Assembly: GCA_918807975.1 (NCBI GenBank)
Contig: OU964923.1
Location: 19,449,235-19,513,234 of the forward strand
DNA length: 64,000 nucleotides
Direction: 5' to 3'
Source of the DNA: Aplidium turbinatum
Lineage: Eukaryota > Chordata > Ascidiacea > Aplousobranchia > Polyclinidae
Both the position numbers and the translations under genes were made by a program. The notes beneath the pieces were generated by a model that saw only the letters and a program-made list of their open reading frames with translations, made no database searches and had not been told where the DNA came from. This document shows positions 51,601 through 60,300 of the stretch, piece after piece. Positions within the stretch are counted from its first letter, which is position 1; every line of letters begins with the position of its first letter.

Positions 51601-52220
51601 GATTAGGCGAAGATCCGGATTAACCGAATCCGGAGTAACCGAGTTCTACTGTACTGTACATTACTCAATTACTTAATTGTAATTATTGAAAATCAGCATT
51701 TTTTTCAGCAAGTAAATATCCTGTAAGAATTTACATAAATATTTCCCAGACAAGTAGGCCTAAATCCACCGAAAAGTGTAATGTAGTATGAACTGGGGCT
51801 CACTTTTCTCGTATTTTGTTTTAAAAATGGGTCAGTGGGCCCCTTTCAGCTACGTTTTCTCCCCTCAATTAAGTTCATCTGCTGGTTATACAACACCTAA
51901 CTGAACATGATCACATAATTAAACTTTATGCAAGCTAACGGTAGCACATTGCTCTCTCTAATTTGGGACAACATAACGTCTGCGCGTTTGAACAGGGCCA
52001 AAGTGCAACTGAATTTTTTATACTTGTTTTTTGTAGGACCGAGATGTTGTACTGGCTTCAGCAGGAACGCCGTTGCTTGAGGCTGGACAGACAAGGGGAG
52101 TCGGAACAATTGAAGCAATTTATCCGTGACAATCACTTGACTGTTGCCAAAGCAAACCCAGTAGAGAAGCAACAACTTTCAATGCATGTCAGCCGCATCA
52201 GCATTGATCAGAAGACATAA
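34226..52220 (+). CDS. CCDC87: CCDC87-like coiled-coil protein, 25 exons
   Basis: The model has 25 coding exons and about 1,206 residues, from ATG 34226 to TAA 52218-52220. Recognition rests on several blocks typical of CCDC87: CEQLFLYF..Q with GVFSEAANMSRI; HGPLYNDLTGEIT; SWLTWWK and STQETDFLGAIYHFY; RFEAVWRKLKMTTSQKL; then TFETRPYHEKMAMDKTEMLY, WLQQERR. CCDC87 is a sperm coiled-coil protein in mammals, with no known enzymatic activity. Human CCDC87 is about 849 residues and, as I recall, encoded by a single exon; here introns are many and the extra length lies mainly in charged linkers. Every exon chains in phase with its neighbours, which supports the model. The weakest border is the end of exon 5. 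Introns hold at least eight transposon insertions; no exon is disrupted. Confidence 0.9.
36073..36262. mobile_element. Palindromic MITE in CCDC87 intron 2
   Basis: TTACTTTCTAAAA at the left and TTTTAGAAAGTAA at the right begin arms of about 80 bases that also contain CTGTTTCACCCTAAAAGGGG and its complement. The centre is AT-rich. It lies between exons 2 and 3 and has no coding capacity. Confidence 0.75.
36691..36977 (+). mobile_element. SINE family 1 copy in CCDC87 intron 3
   Basis: The same order as the 24996-25317 copy: a tRNA-like head with A-box (CCTCAGTTGGTTAACGC), a body (ACTGCTCTCCATTCAGCAGA) and an ATCAATC tail. About 30 bases covering the B-box (the GGTTCGACTC region) are missing after GATCAAGCGG, so it could not be transcribed by polymerase III. 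Confidence 0.85.
38756..38822 (+). mobile_element. One end of a CATGGCC MITE in CCDC87 intron 6
   Basis: CCATGGCCGACTACAGATAA followed by CAGATTTGTCACATTTTGAG resembles the left end of the MITE at 21008. The opposite end was not found, so the copy is partial. Confidence 0.5.
40161..45086 (+). CDS. CCDC87: CCDC87-like exons 9-16 (middle part)
   Basis: Exons: 40161-40281, 40762-40903, 42145-42289, 42486-42615, 42815-42945, 43559-43690, 44201-44401 and 44986-45086. Exon 10 is placed at CACCACAG|AAGCTGG, the only acceptor that joins exon 9 in phase. Exon 11 is a predicted coiled coil (EIQEENAKKMKQQQIALDER). Exons 12-13 carry VSLHIHGPLYNDLTGEIT and ELKEVYDEIMKTVPNDHLVF, both conserved blocks. Exon 15 ends FASWLTWWKATVNTDDYFKY and joins exon 16 as LSTQ|ETDFLGAIYHFYDSE. 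Confidence 0.85.
41299..41495 (+). mobile_element. tRNA-derived SINE, family 2, in CCDC87 intron 10
   Basis: The head GCCGGCTGCGTAGCCAAGTG has an A-box (TAGCCAAGTGGTGAGAGC) and a degraded B-box (GCTACTTCGACATCGC), followed by GCATGCCTTTGGAGGATC and a 3' end ending AAATCTTCAAC. The order matches the minus copy at 26395-26991. Confidence 0.75.
45257..45492. mobile_element. hAT-type MITE, GCGTAGCC family, in CCDC87 intron 16
   Basis: The ends CAAGGACGTAGCCACGG and TTTGTGGCTACGTCACTG are inverted. The flanks ACTATACG (45249-45256) and ACTGTACG (45493-45500) form an 8-base duplication with one mismatch. Same terminal family as 26450-26888. Confidence 0.8.
45815..52220 (+). CDS. CCDC87: CCDC87-like exons 17-25 (C-terminal part)
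   Basis: Exons: 45815-45930, 46511-46625, 48656-49017, 49285-49374, 49565-49664, 50061-50289, 50623-50737, 51280-51457 and 52037-52220. Exon 19 (362 bases) is a low-complexity, Ser/Glu/Asp-rich then Lys-rich linker (SNTSDEDSDWE; SSKKDRKSKHKKK), probably disordered and phosphorylatable. Exons 22-23 hold the conserved VQQRFEAVWRKLKMTTSQKL and a block ending LELFERDASDPHRFF. Exons 24-25 join as MAMDK|TEMLYWLQQERRC. The protein ends SRISIDQKT. Donors of exons 20 (G|GTTATA) and 21 (AA|GTAATC) are weaker than the others but keep phase. Confidence 0.88.
46752..48159 (-). mobile_element. hAT-type element in CCDC87 intron 18
   Basis: CAGGGATATCTAGAGCAACG at 46752 is complementary to the end at 48159 (TTGTTCTAGAAATCCCTG), and the inner GGGATTGCTGACT / AGTCAGCAATCCC also match. 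The 8-base duplication GTAATTGT (46744-46751, 48160-48167) is perfect. Another CAGGGATATCTAGAAAAGG occurs inside at 47992, so a second, related end is nested there. On the minus strand, around 47590-47370, frames read QDSSKISAYSKICQILDK and ARRKTLKALKKKLQTQAEAK, a basic helical segment that may be a transposon-encoded protein piece. No catalytic core was recognised. Confidence 0.85.
48451..48543. mobile_element. 93-base palindromic MITE in CCDC87 intron 18
   Basis: TACCCATGGACAACAAATCA at the left pairs with TGATTTGTTGTCTGGGTA at the right, with arms of 30 bases differing at about one site. The centre holds CACGTTGAATTAATGTAAAA. Confidence 0.75.
51552..51651. mobile_element. TA-flanked palindromic MITE in CCDC87 intron 24
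   Basis: CAGTAGAACTCGGTTAATCC and its complement ending CGAGTTCTACTG form an almost complete 100-base palindrome flanked by TA on both sides, as in Tc1/mariner/pogo-derived MITEs. The GGATTAACCGAATCCGGA words repeat towards the centre. Confidence 0.88.
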
Positions 52221-52984
52221 ATTTCTCGATGAAGTTTTCCTTTGCAACTTTTTCTCTAATTGTGCCTTTTCACAGTTTTGGCTATTGGTTTTTGTAGCTT
52301 ACAAGCGAGCACTTAGCTGTATTACTTTTATCCCATTTCCTGTTGTAAGTCACGTGATGCTACACCTAGCTTACAACCAAGAAAAAAAATGTTTTTAGTA
52401 GGCTATATCATTAGTAGGACGAAAAATAACTTCTTGAAAAAAAGATCGTTCATTGTAGCTTGCGTTTGGGCTTAAGATCTTGACTTTTCATTAAACGTGT
52501 TTGTGGGTGTAATTTTAATGGTAAAGTTGTTATGATAGCCTAACTACACGAGGCTGATCTATAGACAATGCAAAAAAATCAGCAGCGTTTTCGTAGGCCT
52601 ATAGTGGAAAACGCATGAAAGGTTGATTTTCAATTTATATTGAAGTAGCCTAGCCGAGGGCTATAGCCTAGGCTATAACTTAGCCTATATCATTTCAGTT
52701 AGTTACGGTATTTTTAAATGTGACCTCTGCGCACTATGCTTGGACAACAATCTGTAGCCTAATTAATATAAAAATGGCTATTCATCAAGTTGAAATTGGC
52801 TAAAAAGAGTCGGTGATGATTGTACTTCAATTCAACGTTAGTTGTATGGTATTGTCAAGTGTGTTTCAATTGATTATTGGAATCTTTATCATCGGACTAA
52901 GAAAGCCTCTGTGGAAGCATAATTCTAGTAATTTTGCATAGGCTACTTGTAGGAATATAGGTTAATTATTAACCTACAATTTAT
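52221..52984. other. 3' flank of CCDC87-like gene
   Basis: No gene is seen. A variant poly(A) signal ATTAAA at 52490-52495 is the nearest candidate after the stop at 52220. Between 52590 and 52700 the words TAGCCTA, TAGGCCTA and TAGGCTA occur about six times, an unusually dense patch. Confidence 0.4.
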
Positions 52985-53190
52985 TAACCGTTAATAAAGC
53001 ATTGACGCAAGCCCCGCCACCGAGATCGACTAAGTTAAGTTTTCGTTTGTTGAAAAATAGTTGTCTGTTTCGCTTGTTGAAAAATTGTTGTGTGTGAATT
53101 ATTCCGTCCACTAGGTGTGGTTGAATTGAGCTGACCTTAAAATACGTTGCCCAAACGCACAACCCGAAAGTAAAACCACCGTTTCTTGAA
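52985..53190 (-). mobile_element. SINE family 1 fragment
   Basis: The minus strand resembles the body of SINE family 1: GACGCAAGCCCCGCCACCGA at ~53000 corresponds to the GGCCGGGCCTGCGTC region, and CAACGTATT / GCGTTTGGGC to the part just after the head. It has a small internal duplication (TTTCGCTTGTTGAAAAATTG). Diverged and incomplete. Confidence 0.6.
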
Positions 53191-54010
53191 AACTCGCCGT
53201 TTATATAATTATGTAGTAGGGTGGAGTGAAAAATTTTTTTTCTTTCAAATCAAAAAGTCTAGTTTACCAAAATTCGGTGTTGACCCCAAAAACACCTTCA
53301 AACACAATTTTGGGTCGGTGCCCCCCAGAGGGTGCAGGCACACCCCCCCTAAATTCGAAAAACCCCAATTTTATAAAAAAAATTAATATCTCATTAACCA
53401 CAGACGATAGAAAGTCGGTTGATGGCTCAAAATCATCAGAAGGTACAAGTTTATATTACTTTTAAGAGAAGTATTTTTACTAAAAGCACTATAAAGTGGT
53501 CATTTTTGCAATAATGTAATTTTAGTCGTAAATTTACGTCAAATTTGGTCGATTTTGTAAATTAAGTTAATCTTTGTGCTTAGTATGTGTCATAGAAGTG
53601 AAAAATCAAGCAGATTCATTGTCATTTAACAATATGAATATCATAAAATGGTAACTGTAATGCAGCGTTCGCTCTAAGGTGCAAAGTTGAGAAATTATTT
53701 GAGCAATTTTTTCCTTGATTTGAAAAATGTGAAGATAGATTTGTGTGAAATTTTGGCATATTACTTCAAAAATTCGTGTGTTGAAGTAAAAGTATGGGCA
53801 AAATTTTTCTAAAGCAGAAAAAAATACGTTGGGCAAACTTGTACTTTAATCTACTTTGGGAAAATACTTACTTTACAATTTTCTTAGCGAAGAAAACTGC
53901 TGTAAGAAATGCACTTAACTACAGTGAGCTGATGTAAAAATGTTCAATTACGTGTAAGTTATACGACCAAGTTTAAATTTATCATAAATCAAATTTCAGC
54001 AAAGTGTTCA

Positions 54011-56575
54011 TCAGACATTAAATTGATTTTTGGTATTGAAGCACGGCATTAGCATACGAGACTTAATTCTTTGTCTGATCATGCCATCTCGTCTGTAAAA
54101 ACCTGCAACGCTTGCAGCAGCTTCAGTTAGGGGAAGGGAAGGTAATTTGATACACTTTTAATATTTTTGCCTGTTAACTGAAAATTACGCGACACAAACT
54201 ATTGATTTTAAGCTGAAATGAAAGTCTGATCCCTTACACACTTTTTAAAAACATTTTCACTTTTCTATTTTTGTTACTTTTTTTTTAATTGAAATTTTAA
54301 AAACGTCACTCAAATGTATCAATTTACCTTCCACGGAAGGTAAATTGATACACCCGGAAGGTAATTTGATACAGTAAAACTAATACAGAAATCCCCTTTG
54401 ACAGCAAAGCAATAAATGAAAATTTAAAATGTGGTTGGCGTGCTTGGGTGCAAGGATGACTATTGAGGCCTATGTGTGCGGCGAAGCTTCTGCAGCGGAA
54501 TGGACATGGGAAGGATCATTGGCTGGAGTTCTTATTCAAGGGGGGTGCTTTGCGCTTTTCTCATTTTTTGAAAGCATATAGCGTGTAGACCTACGAAAGC
54601 CCTTATAATAGTTGTTTCCCAAAGTAGCAGGTCTTGTTAATGAAGAATAACTTATTTAAATCAACTAGATCAATAACAGCATTTATTACAGTCACAAAAA
54701 GAATTTAATATACTGTATCAATTTACCTTCTCTACATGTATCAATTTACCTTTTTCAAAAAAAGTTATAAAATTCTGATTTTTGTATGCTTGGATGCACA
54801 TTGCAGAAAAAACGTGACATGCCCTTGAAGCCTTATCAATGAACTGTCAAATGAGTTAGGTTTCATCTTTCAGGAACTTTTCTTTAATTTTCCAGACGAA
54901 AATAATCATGAGTTAAAAATTTTACAAAAATACTCAAAAAACACACTTTTACAATTTTATGCCATAAAAGCACGAGTTAGCTGCATGGTGCAATTTTTGT
55001 AGGCATTATTTTCACAGATCTTCCACCTAATGACAATATTTTTGACTAATATTTTTTGTACATTTCTGTAGGGGGGGTGTATCAAATTACCTTCCGTATC
55101 AAATTACCTTCCCTTCCCCTACCAAGTGTACATGCCTTTCCACTGCCTGGTTATGGCAGGGATGGTTTAGCTCAAGTTTATCTGTGATAATTTGTTGCAC
55201 AGCTTCATTCGTCATGTTCCTGACTGCAGGCGGCTCGTGAAAATCGGAAAGGTCCAAACTTGACATATCGTAATAGGCTTTGGCTCCCGCATCTAACTTC
55301 GGAAGAATGAACTTTCGTATCTTAGCTGAACCACTTTCTTGATGGATGCTTTGAATTCTTCTTTGAAGAATTTTGTTTATTGCAGTGATACGAACGCTTC
55401 GGTCATCATCTCCCAGCATTGCCAAAATTATGTTTTCATGGTGGGCAAAAAAAGCATTGTTTTGCAAAACTTTAAGTCCAACGTTGTTTACCAGTACATT
55501 TGGAAAATGAAAAATGGCATTTAGCATAAAGAAAAAAATTTTGGACGCGTCTGTAATTCTATGATGATATTTGATGCGGAACCAACAGGGAAAATAGACT
55601 CGAACAAGGTATTCAGTCAAAGTGCGCGAATTCTTTGAAGGCCTCTTTTTGAAACGTAATAACGTAGGATTCGACATCCTAAGGTCCACCAACGGGAATG
55701 GCATTATCCACCAACTTCAAGGTATTTCAAATCCTGTGTAACAACGCCTGTCATAACAGCTTGACACATTTGCATAGCATAATACTGATCACTGCTGAGA
55801 CTTTCAATTACTTCATCAGGAAGAATAGGAAATTCGTCATTTAAGATAGGCAGAAAATTCGCCACAGCCCAAGCTGACACTTTTCCATTCAATTGCTTGC
55901 CAATTGTTCCAGAAAACGATTCTGGACCACTTGTTGAACCATCTAATTCTTGAAATATATGCCTTAGAACTAGAGGGAGCTCATTGAGATGCAGCAAGCA
56001 CACCACCCATTGCAATAGACGCCCAAGCTTTTTTCAAGGGAAGTAATGAAACCAGATTTTTTTCCCTGTCATAGTTGCTGTTCCGTCTGTCCCAATGATG
56101 TTTAGCTTGCTTTCCATTGCTGTGCCTTCAATTGCACCATAGCCTACACGACTTGAGCGATTTGTTGACTAGTTCCATTTTTTGGTGTGATATGAGTGAT
56201 GTAAAATTCAAAGGGTTCACCGACAACTTCATAGTGCTCTTCAATGATTCTGGTTCGATGATAGTTGCTCCCTTGTTTCACACTGGTAATGGTGGCATCC
56301 TTTCGTCCATCAACATAAAGTCCATCCACAATATCGAACTGCAATTCTTCTTCCTTCTGAATTTCTTTTCTGTACTTTTGTCGTTCTATCCTTAATTTAC
56401 TTCGGTCAATAACTTGTGATTTATCAATGTCAGTTACTATACCAAACGCTTTGAGAGTGGCAGTAGCAATAGCAGCACCTGCTCTATCCGAAATTCCAAA
56501 TCTTTCACAAGTTATTGCTACTTCTTTTAGAGATGATCGGTTTTGTGTGGTAGATTTGGTTGGCAATATTGACAA
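54011..56575 (-). pseudogene. Transposase-like gene of the 53217-57114 element
   Basis: In order on the minus strand: a region with ATCERFGISDRAGAAIATAT, then DRSKLRIERQKYRKEIQKEE and YVDGRKDAT (56575-56144); LNIIGTDGTATMTG then LLQWVVCLLHLNELPLVLRH (56100-55960); ELDGSTSGPESFSGTIGKQL (55950-55704); LTEYLVRVYFPCWFRIKYHH; FFAHHENIILAMLGDDDRSV; and NHPCHNQAVERHVHLV (to 55122). After the inserted MITE the same frame resumes TEAAASVAGFYRRDGMIRQR and ends FNTKNQFNV with TGA at 54011. I recall the same order in uncharacterised proteins of cnidarians and arthropods. DGRKD and GTDGT could supply catalytic Asp residues of an RNase H-like fold; this is inference. Frame changes near 56150, 56050 and 55700 disrupt it. 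Confidence 0.8.
54130..55119. mobile_element. TA-flanked MITE with repeated GGTAAATTGATACA words
   Basis: The ends GGGGAAGGGAAGGTAATTTG and its complement are flanked by TA (54128-54129 and 55120-55121), as for Tc1/mariner-type elements. The word GGTAATTTGATACA or GGTAAATTGATACA, in either orientation, recurs about nine times: near both ends, at 54310-54375 (three) and at 54713-54752 (two). Excision leaving one TA restores the surrounding transposase frame at HLV|TEA. No coding sequence was recognised inside. Confidence 0.88.
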
Positions 56576-57359
56576 AGCTGAAGAACCTCGAGCACGTAAT
56601 TAATCTGAACAAGTGAACATAGATTGAAATAAACTTACAATTATTGAAGCTACATCCTTGCCTAATCATAACAGATTAGGACTAAGGGAGTCATTAACAA
56701 TGCGGTTTTGTAGCTATGCGCCACTGTACGCATTTACACCGTACTAAGCTTAAAATATCAACTGAATATACAAAAATCGACCAAATTTGACGTAAATTTA
56801 CGACTAAAATTACATTATTGCAAAAATGACCACTTTGTAGTGCTTTTAGTAAAAATACTTCTCTTAAAGGTAATATAAACTTGTACCTTCTGATGATTTT
56901 GAGCCATCAACCGACTTTCTATCGTCTGTGGTTAATGAGATATTAATTTTTTTTATAAAATTGGGGTTTTTCGAACTTTAGGGGGGGTGTGCCTGCACCC
57001 TCTGGGGGGCACCGACCCAAAATTGTGTTTGAAGGTGTTTTTGGGGTCAAAACCGAATTTTGGTAAACTAGACTTTTTGATTTGAAAGAAAAAAAAAAAT
57101 TTCACTCCACCCTAATATGTAGGTAGGCCCTACTTGCCTACATGTGGGCTTCAACAACACAAAGATTACGTCGAAAATATGTAGCCTACAAAAGGCTACA
57201 ATGCAGTGGATTTAGCACCGGGTGTCGATAAGACTGACACCAACACCAGTAGTCATACAACACCACAAGACTGACACCAACGCTCTTGAGATAAATTTTT
57301 TTTTTGTGTTGGTTGCCATCTCATAAAAAGTCGGTACGGAAAGAAAAGTCACTTGTGGA

Positions 57360-58538
57360 CAGAGATGGGCAAGATCACCAGTATTGGTGATCTTGAAGAT
57401 CAAGATCACCAAGAATAGGTGATCTTGAAGATCAAGATCACCAAACTAAGTGATCTTGAAGATCAAGATCGTGATCTTGAAGATCAAGATCACTTTTTGT
57501 GTACTTGAAAAAAAATGAAGTTTTTGGTCAATGATGTTGCAAAAAATAGTTACTATACTGTATATAAGCAACCCGGGTAAAGGTATATAGTTGGTATTGC
57601 TAACTTTTACTTTTAACTACTCGATCGCTGGCCTAAGAATTGTAATGAGTTAGTGACTGTTGCTATTAGGCCTATCAATTGTTGACGTAGTTTGCGTAGA
57701 ATCGCAACGTCACCCCAAGGCCGAGGTTAATTACAATAGTAGCCTACTGAAAAAGCAATTAGTTTTATGCTTTTTATTTATAATAAATAAATAATAATAA
57801 AGTTTAACTGCATCATTTTTTACCAAATTTTTGTCTGGTTTATGTTGGAGTTTTTATTCGTGTTACTAAGTTGTTTTAACTTTCACTGTGTTATGTCAAT
57901 GTTTATTGCACCATTTACCCATCTGGCAACCTTGATACTGTTGTCTGCTATCAAAAAAGTTCCAGAGGTTTGCGGTCAAACAAACCGCTCCATACTCAGA
58001 CCGTAAACAAGTCTTGGTCTGGTTGATTTGCTGCAATAAACCACTTTACATGACCAAAGTCGGCTAGAGTCCAGATTTTTTAACACCGCCATTCTACACT
58101 TTTGAAACATCTAAAATTGGGTCAAAGAAAGCAAACATTTCTTTAAAATTCACACATGGAAATTGTGAACAAAGTTAAATCATTTTTTATTATACGTCAA
58201 CATAAAGTACACGGAAGTTGACTTATTTATTATGACCAACACCGAAAACTTTTTCAATTTTGAAATGGCAACACTGACCAGATTAGATGGAGATTTTAAA
58301 TCGTCTTTTGTTCGACACATACCAGATTAGCAGTGGCTTAATGTTAGTAGTCGCCACTAACTACTTTGTACAGTACAAGTTTTAAAAAAATGCCTCTATC
58401 TAGGAAGTAAACTTTAATTTTAAAGTGATCTTGATCTTATTGTTCTTCAAGATCAAGATCACACAAAAAAAAGTGATCTTAGATCAAGATCACCCAAAAA
58501 AAAAGTGATCTTCAAGATCAAGATCACGCCCATCTCTG
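57360..58538. mobile_element. hAT-type element with subterminal GATCTTGAAGATC arrays
   Basis: The ends CAGAGATGGGC and GCCCATCTCTG are inverted, with a perfect 8-base duplication CTTGTGGA (57352-57359, 58539-58546). Both subterminal regions, 57371-57492 and 58423-58530, are arrays of the short palindromic unit GTGATCTTGAAGATCAAGAT. The ~900-base centre has no recognised gene. Such arrays are typical of transposase-binding sites near hAT ends. Just to the right is a hAT dimerisation-domain remnant. Confidence 0.88.
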
Positions 58539-58546
58539 CTTGTGGA

Positions 58547-58741
58547 AGCCTTTTTTCAGAAAGAAGCATGGTCATGAGCTTTCCCAATGCCGAGTTAAAA
58601 CGTGTATTCATCGAATATGACACTTCCATTGCTGCGAAAGAGCGATTTTTCTCTGTTAGGAAGGACGTGTTGAAGCCGACGTGGGCAGGACAGCTACTCG
58701 CATTTTTAAATGCTTGTATTTTTGAAAAATGCGTAGGCTAA
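58547..58741 (+). pseudogene. hAT dimerisation-domain remnant
   Basis: The + strand reads FPNAELKRVFIEYDTSIAAK, then ERFFSVRKDVLKPTWAGQLL and AFLNACIFEK. This parallels the hAT C-terminal pattern (YPxIKKxFxxYNTxxxSSAxVERLFS...L..R...L....F...LFLNAN). The rest of the gene is not found, either lost or separated by the element at 57360-58538. It is diverged at the normally conserved ERLFS site (ERFFS). Confidence 0.5.
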
Positions 58742-58794
58742 TAAATTTCACTTGAAACATGTTTCCAATGACGACGTTGACATGACATAGCAGT

Positions 58795-59478
58795 CATAGG
58801 CGTAGCCAGGGGGGGGCGAACGGGGCCATGGCCCCCCCCCCCAAATTTTTCAAGTTTGGATTCCGAAGTTGAACCCTTTGTTGAAAATATAATATAATTT
58901 GTATAAATTTATATTGTTTTCCAAGACATCTGGCTATTAACACACCCCAGGACTTGTTTTAGACACACAGAAAGACACCAATAAATTTTGCAAATCGTAA
59001 ATCGCGCAAAGTTTACGCGATTTACGCTTCTTTTAACTAATCTGTGGAAGCAATTTCAGAATCGCTTACTCTCTAGGGTTTTTGTGTAGCTGAGTTTTTT
59101 GTGTTCTCTAATTTTAGCCGCAGTTTTTGCCCGTTTGTGTGTAGATAAGAGCTACCTTTAATAAGTTAATAGCTGTTTATCTGCTAATAAGTTTCATACA
59201 AATATTACCCTGAAAGTGTTTCCAGAAAGCATTATAATCCATTATTTAAGTGCAATTTTGCAAAAATTTTCCGGGGGAGCATGCCCCCGGACCCCCCTAG
59301 AATACGCGTGCCTTCGGCACGCTCTAACCCCCACCAGCTTTATTGCTTCCCTTGCTTAACCCACCAGGATGCGCCACTGCACATCAGGTGGCGATGTTTT
59401 AAATCAAACATTTTGTCGTTCTCTTCAATTCATCAAATATTTGGCCCCCCCCAAAAAATTTTTCTGGCTACGCCACTG
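58795..59478. mobile_element. hAT-type element, GCGTAGCC family
   Basis: CATAGGCGTAGCCAGGGGGG and TTTCTGGCTACGCCACTG are inverted ends. The perfect 8-base duplication ATAGCAGT lies at 58787-58794 and 59479-59486. G- and C-runs next to the ends (GGGGCC ... GGCCCCCCCC) are typical of this family. A short internal inverted repeat lies around 59270-59330. No gene. Confidence 0.88.
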
Positions 59479-60300
59479 ATAGCAGTGCAAACGAATGATA
59501 TCAATTCGTTTTCAAAACGAATGATATCATTCGTGTTCAAGGTCGCTTTGACTTTGCAAGTCGCAAAGTAGTTGAATAGTGTTCTCTATAGTGTCAGTTA
59601 AGCAAAAGTAGCGGGAGAAGTAGCTGTAACGTTTTGATCTCAAGATATTAATTCCTATAATACTGACTATTAGCCTTGTAAAGCTAGCCACCTGCGATTA
59701 CATCAGCAACTCGTGGAATCTGTCTTCCGTAATAGTAAACGCACTATTATAATTCAATTCAGTAAATGGCGCTATTATAATTTAATCTGTTACAATAGCG
59801 CGCGCTGGTCCTAGTGGCGGATAGTGCACTAACTTACTTTAAAGTAGTGGTAACCTCTGGATTTATTCCATAAAATAAATGGTTTTCTTCTTTTAATCTG
59901 GCAGGAGCTGTTTTAAATAGGGACTTTATATTACGGGACGCGAAACTCCGCTTATCCGCCAACACTAGAAGGGTCACTGTACAATTTAAGTAGATACGCA
60001 GTCACATCGAACAGCACCATCAATTTTGAACATATGAATGTATTGTCACTAAAGAATGGCAACAACGTTCTAATAAAGTAATAAATGTATCAAAACGCTT
60101 ATATGACATTTATTAATAAACTGACATAGGCCTATGCATATTGTATGCTACAGGCTATATAAAGCTATGTTGCATACATTTCACATACCAGAGCATTATA
60201 AACAATATTCACATATCAAACATTGTCATGTACATAACATAAGTAAACAATTACACAATGTATAATATATATGGTTCTTCTATAACCAAGCAACCTCTTC

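Larger units (their letters stand above)
53217..57114 (-). mobile_element. TAGGGTGG-ended DNA transposon with ~350-base inverted ends
   Basis: The left end TAGGGTGGAGTGAAAAATTT and the right end are inverted copies for about 350 bases (53217-53565 and 56770-57114), including GTGCCTGCACCCTCTGGGGG and CCATCAACCGACTTTCTATC. The flanks TTATGTAG (53209-53216) and ATATGTAG (57115-57122) are an 8-base duplication with one mismatch. The interior encodes one transposase-like gene on the minus strand. A 990-base MITE lies within it. The arms remain highly similar, so insertion is fairly recent. The superfamily is uncertain: TSD size and TAG/CTA ends fit hAT, but the protein does not look like a classical hAT. 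Confidence 0.92.

Noticed and set aside
57371-57492. Spaced direct repeats considered as a CRISPR-like array
   Set aside because: The units are contiguous palindromes without unique spacers and lie at both ends of a hAT-type element in animal DNA.
59490-59534. Short palindrome with CGAATGATATC words
   Set aside because: Only ~45 bases, next to a hAT target site; it looks like a local duplication and gives no basis for calling an element.
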